From IMG/VR virus record IMGVR_UViG_3300042691_007469, positions 1-33,519 of that record: a stretch of DNA of 33,519 bases; one strand, written 5' to 3'. Positions 1 through 6,695 of this stretch are shown here, in pieces. The position numbers and the translations under genes were made by a program. This stretch comes from a virus. How positions within the stretch are numbered: position 1 is the first letter of the stretch; the number at the start of each line of letters is the position of its first letter. Under the pieces are notes generated by a model. That model saw only the letters and a list, made by a program, of their open reading frames with translations, did no database searches and was not told where the DNA came from.

Positions 1-2
1 AT

Positions 3-581
3 GCGGAAGAAACTGGCCAGATGGTTCCAGAAGGAATCCACGACCAGTATGCAATCGAACCGAAGGGTGGACTTGACTTTATCAACCGCCAGTTCGCGTT
101 GCAAAAATCTGTGTCTCGGATGCAGATGTTCCAAAATAATCCTTTCATCAACCAGGGCGAACTGGTAAAATCAGTGCTTGAACAAGACGATCCCTCGCTG
201 GTCCGCAGACTCTTCCAAGATCCAAACGCAGCCTCTGGCGATCAAGCTGAAGATCAAGCGACTGAAATCGCGACTATGCTTGCAACTGGATTCCCCGTCG
301 CCATCAAGCCTAGCGATGATCACAAGGCGCATATATCCGTTCTCTTCGCGTTTAACCAAGCGGCTCAACAGCGGCAACAGCAGGTCGATCAGAGTGCAAT
401 GCAAGTTCTAATGGCACACTTACAACAGCACTTGGCTGCCTTGGAACAGGTTGACCCGAACACATCCCGAGCAATCCAGAAACAACTTCGCGATGCGGCT
501 AAAGCTCAAATGCAACAGCAGGGACAGCAATTACCTCCCGAAGCTATGCAGGCTCAACAAGCTGGTCCGATGGTTGCTTGA
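3..581 (+). CDS. Portal protein, C-terminal part (partial gene)
   Basis: The frame is open from base 3, so the gene begins before the window and only about 192 C-terminal residues are seen. The segment runs through a helical part (GGLDFINRQFALQKS, then DDPSLVRRLFQDP) into a long Gln-rich helical tail (QQRQQQVDQSAMQVL onward), ending in a low-complexity Gln/Ala tail. This Gln-rich coiled tail is typical of podovirus portal (head-tail connector) C-termini, which form the crown or barrel facing the capsid interior. Position supports this: scaffold and capsid genes follow within 2 kb. The internal ATG at base 21 is probably not a start, because the frame continues upstream without a stop. The call rests on composition and synteny; the diagnostic portal core lies outside the window. 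Confidence 0.6.
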   Translation, partial: AEETGQMVPEGIHDQYAIEPKGGLDFINRQFALQKSVSRMQMFQNNPFINQGELVKSVLEQDDPSLVRRLFQDPNAASGDQAEDQATEIATMLATGFPVAIKPSDDHKAHISVLFAFNQAAQQRQQQVDQSAMQVLMAHLQQHLAALEQVDPNTSRAIQKQLRDAAKAQMQQQGQQLPPEAMQAQQAGPMVA

Positions 582-1144
582 TAGAACAATTTGATACAAG
601 AGATTTGATGGTTGATGCCTTCGTCAAGGAGGGCATGGCTGGTGCGGAGATCGGAGTGTTTGCTGGAGACTTCTCCGCTAAATTAAGAAGCAAGAATCCA
701 AGCGTACTTTACTTGGTTGACCTATTTGAAGGCAAATGGCCGTCTGGCGACGTTGACGGAAACAATTTAAGGCATATTGACCTAAACGAATCGCTTGTGG
801 CGTTACACGACAAGTACCATAAAGATCCAGTAGTAAAGCTTGTCAAAGGTCCGTCATTCTTCTTTATGGCTAGTTTGCCGGACAATTTGCTTGATTTTAT
901 CTACCTTGACGGCGACCACTCCTACCTAGGCGTGAAGATTGACCTTGAAATGGCTAGGATCTTGGTAAAGCCAGATGGCTTAATTATGGGTCACGACTAC
1001 TCAATGAATATGGATAAGGCCAAGACACAATATGAGTTTGGGGTCAAGAAAGCAGTTGACGAGTTTTGCACAAGGCATAGCTTGGCGATCAAGGCTATTG
1101 CAAATGACGGCTGTACATCATTTGCCATAGTCAACACCAAATGA
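578..1144 (+). CDS. Class I SAM-dependent methyltransferase (Methyltransf_24-like)
   Basis: A 188-residue protein with a Rossmann methyltransferase pattern: motif I-like GAEIGVFAGDFS (about 23-34) for SAM binding, an acidic end of strand 2 (YLVDLFEG, about 45-52), and the family signature IYLDGDHSY (about 108-116) followed by a KPDGLIMGHDY loop. This DGDHSY class contains small-molecule and sugar O-methyltransferases, so the substrate cannot be read off; a sugar or glycan is a reasonable guess. The start is a TTG at 578 that overlaps the portal TGA (TTGA), suggesting coupling; ATG 608 is an alternative that would remove ten residues. The gene sits between portal and scaffold, an unusual place for an enzyme, which suggests a recent insertion or a virion/glycan-modifying role. 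Confidence 0.8.
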   Translation: MIEQFDTRDLMVDAFVKEGMAGAEIGVFAGDFSAKLRSKNPSVLYLVDLFEGKWPSGDVDGNNLRHIDLNESLVALHDKYHKDPVVKLVKGPSFFFMASLPDNLLDFIYLDGDHSYLGVKIDLEMARILVKPDGLIMGHDYSMNMDKAKTQYEFGVKKAVDEFCTRHSLAIKAIANDGCTSFAIVNTK

Positions 1145-1464
1145 GAAAACTAAAGGCAATACTGGCTTTCATTAGGCATCAGTCTTGGGTCAACGAACCC
1201 AAGTGGAATAGCGAGGACGAGAAGGCGTTGACATCCTTCCTTGGAACACCATCCGGCAAGCGTTTAAGCCTTATCCTTTTGAACCTAACTTTGCGTAATA
1301 ATGCCTCTGCCATAGAAAAGAATAATGCGGAACTTGCAGAGGCTTGCGGATATGCTAAAGGATTTCGAGGTTGCGTAGCGGTTCTCGAATCGCTTGCAGC
1401 CTCAAAACTAAACTCAGCCATCCAAGACGGCATGGATGGGTCTGATGAAACTGCCGTCAACTAA
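1141..1464 (+). CDS. Hypothetical small protein between portal and scaffold
   Basis: A 107-residue protein whose ATG overlaps the methyltransferase stop (ATGA). It starts with a basic, partly hydrophobic helix (MRKLKAILAFIRHQSW) and continues as a mostly helical, mixed-charge protein, with a middle part rich in Leu/Asn/Ala and an acidic tail. I recognise no catalytic motif. Small helical proteins of this size often lie between portal and scaffold genes in phages, so an accessory assembly role is possible, but this is only synteny. Confidence 0.6.
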   Translation: MRKLKAILAFIRHQSWVNEPKWNSEDEKALTSFLGTPSGKRLSLILLNLTLRNNASAIEKNNAELAEACGYAKGFRGCVAVLESLAASKLNSAIQDGMDGSDETAVN

Positions 1465-1513
1465 CCTGTTCTACAGAATGACTCCCTGTAGGGCGGTGTA
1501 AGAAAGGGTCAAA

Positions 1514-2488
1514 ATGGCGGAATTGAATAACCCAACCGAGGCGGAAGTCTTGGCTTTGGCTAGAGCAGCAGATGAAGGCGTGGATTACACGCAAGCACCA
1601 ATTGCTCCAGTTGAAACAAGCGGAACCGAATCGGAGAAGGCCAGCGGAGATAACTTGGAGCAACCCGCGACTCCCGAAACCACCGAAACCAAATCCACGT
1701 CGATTGATGTGGTGACGGATGAGGTCCCTAAGACTGAAACCGTTTCAACCAAAAGTTCTTTAACAGAGCAATCTGATGAACCCAAGTCAGAGTCGGCTTC
1801 CGAAGAAAAGAAGCCAAGCAAGTACCAAAGGGCGCAGTCTCGACTCGCAAAAGAGTGGGACGATGTCAAAGCGGAACGAGCAAAAGTCCAAGCTGAAAGG
1901 GAGGCACTTGAAGCAGCCAAGGCTGCAAAGGCTAGTCAAGCGTCTTCTGAAGCAGAGACAAAGGGAAACAGTCGCAAGTTTAGCGCGGAAGATTACCGGG
2001 AAGCGGCAAAAAGCTACCGTGATGAAGGCCGTGACGATCTTGCGAAACTCGCTGAAAACAAAGCCAGCGAGATTGAGGTAGAGCAAAAGAAGGCGTTTGA
2101 GCAGAAGGTGCAGGCTGAAATGAAGTCTGCCTGGGATAAGAACCTCATGGAAGAGGTCGATTCCAACCCTGAACTCAAAGACTCTTCGACCCCACTCTAC
2201 AAGGCTGTTTCCGATCTGCTCCAACGGCACGCGATTCTGCGGAACTATCCCGCTGGAATCAAAGATGCTGTTGGTTTGGCTAAGATGCATTTGAAGGCGG
2301 AAACCGCCTCTGGCTTGGAAAAGAAGATTGCGCAGTACGAGTCCGAACTGACTCGGCTGAGAAAAGCTACGACTCCGGCGAACAGTCAGCCTTCGGCTCC
2401 TGCACGTCAGAAGCAGTTCCATGAACTCTCCAGCAAGGAACAGGAAATGGAATTGTTGAAGATGGCAGCAGAAGCTGATCGTGCCTAA
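1514..2488 (+). CDS. Putative capsid scaffolding protein
   Basis: A 324-residue, highly charged protein directly upstream of the major capsid gene, the usual place for scaffolds. Residues 1-100 are acidic and Thr/Ser/Glu-rich (disordered). Residues about 105-220 are Lys/Glu/Ala-rich heptad-like coiled coil (KEWDDVKAERAKVQAEREAL). A second helical region follows, with a short helix near the C-terminus (SSKEQEMELLKMAAEADRA). Scaffolds bind the inner face of the coat protein during procapsid assembly and then leave or are degraded. No protease motif is visible. A GAAAGGG ribosome site precedes the ATG. Confidence comes from composition plus position, as scaffold sequences diverge quickly. Confidence 0.8.
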   Translation: MAELNNPTEAEVLALARAADEGVDYTQAPIAPVETSGTESEKASGDNLEQPATPETTETKSTSIDVVTDEVPKTETVSTKSSLTEQSDEPKSESASEEKKPSKYQRAQSRLAKEWDDVKAERAKVQAEREALEAAKAAKASQASSEAETKGNSRKFSAEDYREAAKSYRDEGRDDLAKLAENKASEIEVEQKKAFEQKVQAEMKSAWDKNLMEEVDSNPELKDSSTPLYKAVSDLLQRHAILRNYPAGIKDAVGLAKMHLKAETASGLEKKIAQYESELTRLRKATTPANSQPSAPARQKQFHELSSKEQEMELLKMAAEADRA

Positions 2489-2519
2489 TCGTTGGATCTA
2501 GCAGAAAGATAATACTACA

Positions 2520-3548
2520 ATGGCTAACGTAACTACAGGGTCTGTTGCTTCACAGTTTCAGACCTTTTTCTCAAAACAACTCCTAGAACGGCAGATCCCC
2601 TTGCTCCAGATGGAGCAGTTTGCCCAAAAGGTTCCTTACCCGACAAAAACTGGCGGCAACAAAACCGTTAGATTTTTTAGGTTTGACAACCCCAGCATCA
2701 GCTCGATCACCACTCTCTCCGAAGGAACGACTCCTTCTGGCGGATCTGGTGAACGTCAGTTGACTCTGACCACGGTTGAAGCCACCCTCGTTCAGTACGG
2801 ATCGAGCATCGTCCTCACGGATATTTTGCTCGCGACGGAGCTGTTCAATCATTTGGCCCAAGCGACCAAGCAGCTTGGGGAGGACGCAGCGCTGCACGCG
2901 GATACATTGTCGCATCGCGCGTTGGTCTTGAACACGACTGACTCCACGACTGCTGGAACAACCGTCTCTGCTGCGTCTTATACACGCTATGCTCAGAACG
3001 GAACCAACGGAACCAACTTCCAGAGCGCATCGGCGGCCAACGCCTCGATGACTGCTCTTGACTTGCTGGATGCCGCGACTGCCCTCAAGGTCAACCGCGC
3101 TCCCAAGATCAAAGATGGTTACGTCCTCGTTGCTCCTCCCCAGGTCACTCGTGACTTGATGAACGACGATGACTTCCTCCGCGTGTCCTCCTACTCTGCT
3201 CCGGATGCTATCTTCCGTGGCGAAGTTGGTCGGCTCTTCGGCGTGAGCGTGATCGAAACCACCAACAACTTGACGGCTGGAACGGCTGCCTACGGTGTCA
3301 ACACCGAAGCTACCGGAACCAACTACGCTTCCATCGTTCTCGGTGGGCAAGCCTTCGGCGTGCCTCACTTGACGGCGGTTGCTGCAACCGGATCGCCTTA
3401 CGCTCCTAAAGTAACGATTCTGGATGCTCCCGACAAGAGCGACATCTACGGACAGCGCACCTATGCGTCGTTCAAGACGTTCTACACTGCCAAGCAGTTG
3501 AACCCTGCGTTCTACCGCGTGGTGTGGTCGAAGAGCAACTACAGCTAA
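2520..3548 (+). CDS. Major capsid protein, N4-gp56-like HK97-fold family
   Basis: A 342-residue protein. The N-terminus (residues 1-35) resembles the N4-gp56 capsid family: a short variable arm followed by a helix (FQTFFSKQLLERQIPLLQME). KVPYPTKTGGNKTVRFFRF (about 40-60) and a TTLSEGTTPSGG loop come next, then an AATLVQYGSSIVLTD-type strand and the long spine helix TELFNHLAQATKQLGEDAAL. It forms the icosahedral shell. The coding sequence is more GC-rich and codon-optimised than neighbouring genes, as expected for the most highly expressed gene. The ribosome-binding site is weak (AGAAAGA about 15 bases upstream). A strong hairpin sits about 50 bases after the stop. Confidence 0.9.
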   Translation: MANVTTGSVASQFQTFFSKQLLERQIPLLQMEQFAQKVPYPTKTGGNKTVRFFRFDNPSISSITTLSEGTTPSGGSGERQLTLTTVEATLVQYGSSIVLTDILLATELFNHLAQATKQLGEDAALHADTLSHRALVLNTTDSTTAGTTVSAASYTRYAQNGTNGTNFQSASAANASMTALDLLDAATALKVNRAPKIKDGYVLVAPPQVTRDLMNDDDFLRVSSYSAPDAIFRGEVGRLFGVSVIETTNNLTAGTAAYGVNTEATGTNYASIVLGGQAFGVPHLTAVAATGSPYAPKVTILDAPDKSDIYGQRTYASFKTFYTAKQLNPAFYRVVWSKSNYS

Positions 3549-3556
3549 AGATCCTA

Positions 3557-3901
3557 ATGGGAACCATGCTAGTTATCGGTATGGGTCCTCGGAAGGCTGG
3601 GGAGGGTAAAACCTCCCCAGCTTCTTCCAAAGAGAAGTCTATGCCCAAGGAAGGTCTTGTTCGTCTTCCCCTATCTATGCTTGAGATGGATGGTGGAGAA
3701 GGCGAGATGGCTGCTCCCGAAGCAGGCGACTCTGTGGAACTCAGCGGCACAGTTGAAAAGGTTGACGGTGATGTTGTTCATGTTCGCGTCAATGATGCGA
3801 TGGTGGAGAACGAATCCGAGAAACCCGAAGAGCCAATGATGTCCGAAGAGGATAAAATGCGTAAGTTGGCAGAGTCAGCCGACGAGGAAAGCTATAGCTA
3901 A
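3557..3901 (+). CDS. Hypothetical acidic protein downstream of capsid gene
   Basis: A 114-residue acidic protein. Residues about 30-80 look like a small beta-rich unit (VRLPLSMLEMDG, then PEAGDSVELSGTVEKVDGDVVHVRV), similar in pattern to short domains encoded just after capsid genes in many podoviruses. The tail is Glu/Asp/Met-rich. The start is uncertain: ATG 3557 is used here, but ATG 3641 (MPKEGLVRLP) would put the strong 3597-3620 hairpin outside the coding region. An in-frame GTG/ATG-type extension into the capsid gene is unlikely. Function unknown; capsid decoration or an accessory role is a guess from position. Confidence 0.6.
   Translation: MGTMLVIGMGPRKAGEGKTSPASSKEKSMPKEGLVRLPLSMLEMDGGEGEMAAPEAGDSVELSGTVEKVDGDVVHVRVNDAMVENESEKPEEPMMSEEDKMRKLAESADEESYS
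3597..3620 (+). promoter_or_regulatory. Strong hairpin just after the capsid gene
   Basis: A perfect 9-bp inverted repeat, CTGGGGAGG - GTAAAA - CCTCCCCAG. With one bulged G it extends to GAAG/CTTC, giving about 13 pairs over 3592-3624. It begins about 50 bases after the capsid stop, within the first codons of the next frame. There is no T-run behind it (CTTCTTCC follows), so it is not a classical terminator. It could stabilise the 3' end of processed capsid mRNA or partially attenuate read-through. Function is inferred. Confidence 0.5.
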
Positions 3902-4182
3902 TGCCGATCTACCAGTACACCGACACCCGAAATGGATCAGTCGTTGAACTGGAGAAATCGGTTGCTAGTCGGGATTCAGTTCCCAAGCACCTCAAGAGGT
4001 TTACTTTTCCACAACGCTTGGCAGTATTTGGAACCGGAGAATCCCCATCCGATCCCAAGCTGTCGAGTACATCAACAATTATGAAGGGGTACTACAAACA
4101 AGAACAAAAGCTTGGGAGTAGGTTCAAAAGCAACTTCAGCGCGGATCAAGTGAAACGTGCCTGGAGTCGCAAAGGAGATTAA
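3901..4182 (+). CDS. Small FmdB-like protein lacking the cysteines
   Basis: A 93-residue basic protein that starts on the last base of the previous stop (TAATG). Its N-terminus, MPIYQYTDTRNGSVVELEKS, follows the pattern of FmdB-type zinc-ribbon proteins (MPxYxYxC..CG..fE...S). Where those proteins carry paired cysteines, this one has Thr/Asn, so it cannot bind zinc in that way. The rest (FTFPQRLAVFGTGE... KGYYKQEQKLGSRF) is basic and probably folds around the same beta start. The family resemblance is judged by eye and tentative. Function unknown. Confidence 0.5.
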   Translation: MPIYQYTDTRNGSVVELEKSVASRDSVPKHLKRFTFPQRLAVFGTGESPSDPKLSSTSTIMKGYYKQEQKLGSRFKSNFSADQVKRAWSRKGD

Positions 4183-4184
4183 CC

Positions 4185-4382
4185 ATGTCAGACAATTATG
4201 TACGCAGGGAATCGTTGGCCAAAAGCCGTCCTTTCCGCCTCGATACAGCCAAAGAAACGCAGTTGGTTGAAATTATCAGCACAGCTACCAGCGGAACATT
4301 CAGCACGAATGCTACCAGCCTTGGTGCTTTGTTGATTAAAGTCAACGGCACGGCTGTAAAGATTCCGTTCTACACGGCGTAA
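4185..4382 (+). CDS. Hypothetical small virion-region protein
   Basis: A 65-residue protein preceded by a strong AAAGGAG site that lies inside the end of the previous gene. The second half, rich in Thr/Ser/Ala (STATSGTFSTNATSLG), resembles short beta-structured fibre or head-decoration pieces. No motif was recognised. It opens a run of small genes (4185-6070) with similar Gly/Thr/Ser-rich composition. Confidence 0.55.
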   Translation: MSDNYVRRESLAKSRPFRLDTAKETQLVEIISTATSGTFSTNATSLGALLIKVNGTAVKIPFYTA

Positions 4383-4384
4383 TC

Positions 4385-4624
4385 ATGTCCCGCGCTTTAG
4401 ATAAATTCCAGGGTGGGAATGGTTTTACCGTTGGCACTGCTGGAACTGCTGCGTCAGGATATTGGGCGATTCAGATGCTTGCCGACACCACGTTTACTAC
4501 TATCAGCGGAAATTACGATGGTACGCTGACAGGTATATCAATTGGTTCCGGCAATATCATCTACGGCGAGTTTAACAGCTTTACTGCTGGAACTGGCCGA
4601 GTGATTGCATACAAATCGGCCTAA
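4385..4624 (+). CDS. Hypothetical Gly/Thr-rich structural protein
   Basis: A 79-residue protein two bases after the previous stop. The sequence is beta-rich with many Gly and Thr (GGNGFTVGTAGTAASGYW, then ISIGSGNIIYGEFNSFTAG) and ends in VIAYKSA, as often seen in small phage proteins encoded among tail-fibre or head-fibre genes. It probably contributes to a trimeric beta structure or a virion surface protein; this is inferred from composition and neighbours only. Confidence 0.6.
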   Translation: MSRALDKFQGGNGFTVGTAGTAASGYWAIQMLADTTFTTISGNYDGTLTGISIGSGNIIYGEFNSFTAGTGRVIAYKSA

Positions 4625-4686
4625 TGGAATTAGCAGTCAACCCGCCAAAGGTTCAAGTCCTTGGCGATTGATTGCATTGTTATTTT

Positions 4687-5106
4687 ATGCCTTCGCTAAG
4701 TCTTAACATTGGACTAAACGGCGGAAGAAAACTGCCTTTTGGTGGTGGAGCTGCAGGAATTGGATTTCCGATAACAGTAACATCATCGTATTACGGACAA
4801 ATGCAGAGAAACTCTGGAACAACTGGAAATCAAACTGGTACGCCTGGGTTTATAGCAAGCAAGTGGTATTATTACGACAATACCCAAATCAATGAAGACA
4901 CAGGACAACCATACGGATACGGAATAAACATAGGTCTTACAACTGGCAATGTCTGGTATTATGAAACGTGGTATTGGGAAGATGGCAATCTCATCGTTGA
5001 AACAACTCAATCAAACGCAAATCCAAGCACAATTTACACATCATTCCCAACAACGAACTGGACTCAGTACAACGGAGTTGTGCCAGGAACATTTACAACT
5101 CCGTAA
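4687..5106 (+). CDS. Hypothetical Tyr/Gly-rich structural protein
   Basis: A 139-residue protein. ATG 4687 (MPSLSLNIGLNGGRKLPFGG) is preferred over ATG 4672, because the upstream five codons (MHCYF) look unlike a protein start, although neither has a good ribosome site. The middle is rich in Tyr, Trp, Thr and Asn (KWYYYDNTQINEDTG, then WYYETWYWEDGNL), typical of beta-sandwich surface proteins. A role as a fibre or decoration protein that contacts host glycans is possible. The 47 bases before it hold no convincing gene. Confidence 0.6.
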   Translation: MPSLSLNIGLNGGRKLPFGGGAAGIGFPITVTSSYYGQMQRNSGTTGNQTGTPGFIASKWYYYDNTQINEDTGQPYGYGINIGLTTGNVWYYETWYWEDGNLIVETTQSNANPSTIYTSFPTTNWTQYNGVVPGTFTTP

Positions 5107-5170
5107 TGAATTACCATCACCGCCGCTTGATGAACCACCCCTAGCGTGTTAAACTAAAAAGGACAAATAT

Positions 5171-5584
5171 ATGGGCTGGCAAACACAACGTATTCTTGAA
5201 ACCATAGGCACTGCTACTGGCGGTACGCAAAGCATTAACTACAACCTCGAAGCAATCGAGGCTTTGATGGTTACGTTGCAGGCTGATGTGGCTGATGGTC
5301 TAAGGCCCCCCAACGCAACAACTGGTGGAACTGGTTCTACTGACTTTACCTCGACTAGCTACGGCACGATTGCAACGGCAAGCACTGGTAGGCTGGGATG
5401 CACAATCTTCAATTCTGGCCCAGGCAACCTCCACGTTCTTCTAGGCACTGGAACGGCAAGTACGTCAGTCTTCACAGTTAGATTAAGTGCTGGAGACTAC
5501 TATGAAGTTCCATTCAACTACACTGGATTGATTGGTGGCATCTTTGCAACCGCTGGAACTGCTGAAGTTACGCAGTTGAGCTAG
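5171..5584 (+). CDS. Hypothetical structural protein, possible fibre tip
   Basis: A 137-residue protein with an AAGGA site six bases before ATG. The N-terminus is a helix (QTQRILETIGTATGG, then NYNLEAIEALMVTLQADV), followed by a Gly/Thr-rich linker and a beta domain (GRLGCTIFNSGPGNLHVLLGTG... AGDYYEVPFNYTGLIGGIF) that resembles small phage jelly-roll-like capsid/fibre pieces. Similar domains occur in phage head-fibre or tail proteins. Exact function unknown. Confidence 0.6.
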   Translation: MGWQTQRILETIGTATGGTQSINYNLEAIEALMVTLQADVADGLRPPNATTGGTGSTDFTSTSYGTIATASTGRLGCTIFNSGPGNLHVLLGTGTASTSVFTVRLSAGDYYEVPFNYTGLIGGIFATAGTAEVTQLS

Positions 5585-5593
5585 GAGTAGGCG

Positions 5594-6070
5594 ATGGCAC
5601 TTTTTCGATCCACTCCTCAAATCTTTACGCTTTACGACACGACCCTTACTCAGTCCCTTTCGACGTCATTCGTTTCGTCATCAACTCAAATTACTTTGCC
5701 GGCTGGCACGTATCAGTATGACGGATGGGTGGGCGGAAGTACGGCATCAGGAACCGCAGGCGTTCAAACGCAATTATCAGCGATTACCGGCTCGGGCTGT
5801 TTTATCGTTCGCAGCTTGCGCGGTACTGGATATTTCAGCTTAACCATTGACCAAGGAGCGTCACGCAGGGCAGACACAAACGCGAATCTACTGGCCGCAA
5901 TAAACACGGGAGCAGCCGCAGCAGCTTGCGTTGGGTTCTTAAACGGAACCCTCATTTTAACCAGCACCCAAACATTTGGATTTGAAATTGCCCAAAGAAA
6001 CGCAACAGATGGGGCAAACCCAACAATCCTTTCGACTGGCTCATATATTAGATTTCTAAAAATAGCCTAA
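5594..6070 (+). CDS. Hypothetical beta-rich structural protein
   Basis: A 158-residue Thr/Ser/Gly/Ala-rich protein with a good AGGAG site overlapping the previous stop region. The pattern of alternating hydrophobic residues (TQITLPAGTYQYDGWVGG... GCFIVRSLRGTGYFSLTI) suggests a beta-sandwich like those in fibre or receptor-binding heads. It is the last of the small structural genes before the lysis-like group, and its stop overlaps the next start (TAATG). Confidence 0.6.
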   Translation: MALFRSTPQIFTLYDTTLTQSLSTSFVSSSTQITLPAGTYQYDGWVGGSTASGTAGVQTQLSAITGSGCFIVRSLRGTGYFSLTIDQGASRRADTNANLLAAINTGAAAAACVGFLNGTLILTSTQTFGFEIAQRNATDGANPTILSTGSYIRFLKIA

Positions 6071-6192
6071 TGCCCCTCCTCCTCCTCGCCCTCTTGCTCT
6101 GCTCCTGCTCGCCTAAGCCAGTAGATAATAACAATGTACTACCTCGCTATTCCGACATGGGTGCAGCCGAAGATGCCGGGAAAGTGAAATGA
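6070..6192 (+). CDS. Short lipoprotein (possible outer-membrane spanin)
   Basis: A 40-residue gene. The start overlaps the preceding stop (TAATG at 6068-6072). The product begins with a hydrophobic signal, MPLLLLALLLCSCS, with a lipobox-like LLLC (Cys11) or LCSC (Cys13), then a short polar tail (PKPVDNNNVLPRYSDMG). Acylated 40-60-residue phage lipoproteins often act as outer-membrane spanins (Rz1-like). A membrane protein gene follows at 6457, which supports a lysis role. No coiled i-spanin partner is obvious, although the 6189 product is a candidate. The next start overlaps this stop (ATGA). Confidence 0.6.
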   Translation: MPLLLLALLLCSCSPKPVDNNNVLPRYSDMGAAEDAGKVK

Positions 6193-6470
6193 GAAAGATT
6201 TATTCATGGATGTTCAGGACAGGTTTGCGTTTATTGCTGACTCCACACGACTACGCTTGTTTCAACGAGGCGTGGAAGTGCGCGGAAGCGAACAACAGAT
6301 TGTCGGGAGAAACCAAGTACATCGGGGCTGTAAAGCATCTTTTAAGCGTCAACCGTTCTATCAAGCGAATGGTGGCAGACGGCCACAATCGGGACGAGCT
6401 TGTTGCGGCTGTTGTCCATCTTGCGGTCAGCCTACGGTATCTGGAAAGTAGGAAACATGGGAACGGATGA
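6189..6470 (+). CDS. Hypothetical basic helical protein
   Basis: A 93-residue protein in ATGA overlap with the lipoprotein gene. It is basic and helical. The N-terminus (MRKIYSWMFRTGLRLLL) is amphipathic with a moderately hydrophobic run, and the rest is a helical bundle with conserved-looking Cys and His/Arg residues (YACFNEAWKCAEANNR, then KRMVADGHNRDELVAAVVHL). I do not recognise the family. Because it lies between a lipoprotein and a holin-like protein, a role in lysis or its control is possible but unproven. Confidence 0.55.
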   Translation: MRKIYSWMFRTGLRLLLTPHDYACFNEAWKCAEANNRLSGETKYIGAVKHLLSVNRSIKRMVADGHNRDELVAAVVHLAVSLRYLESRKHGNG

Positions 6471-6687
6471 CCAGATTGGCGACCTTCGGGAGAGGCTGGC
6501 AAGGATGGAAGAGAGGCAACTCTCTCTGTATAAAATGGTTGAAACCAGCTTGTCAAACTACGCAGATGTGGTAAATAGAATCTCTTCTCTGGAGCATCTC
6601 CGGACGAAGGCTCTGGCTATTGCAGGGGTTGTTGGTCTAATATGTTCAATGGCCTGGGACGTGATCAAAAATCGTTTAAGCAACTAG
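6457..6687 (+). CDS. XhlA/holin-like membrane protein
   Basis: A 76-residue protein starting at ATG 6457 with an AGGA site at 6449-6453. The upstream in-frame ATG at 6400 lies within the previous gene and is not used. Residues about 5-45 form a charged heptad coiled coil (DDQIGDLRERLARMEERQL). Residues about 52-68 form a single hydrophobic span (ALAIAGVVGLICSMAWDV), followed by a short basic tail. This coiled coil plus C-terminal membrane span is the layout of XhlA-type hemolysin/holin proteins, which act with endolysin in host lysis. No endolysin is adjacent; the muramidase at 19163 is 12 kb away. Another possibility is an inner-membrane spanin. Confidence 0.6.
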   Translation: MGTDDQIGDLRERLARMEERQLSLYKMVETSLSNYADVVNRISSLEHLRTKALAIAGVVGLICSMAWDVIKNRLSN

Positions 6688-6695
6688 GAGATTAA

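Noticed and set aside
2583-3368. Open frame of 261 codons antisense to the capsid gene
   Set aside because: No ribosome site, and it is explained by the biased codon use of the highly expressed capsid gene. The same applies to the antisense frames at 1787-2422 and 6731-7435.
4645-4672. GGTTCAAGTCC, which looks like a tRNA T-arm
   Set aside because: No matching acceptor, D or anticodon arms at the right distances; the T-stem has only four good pairs and overlaps the junction between two genes.
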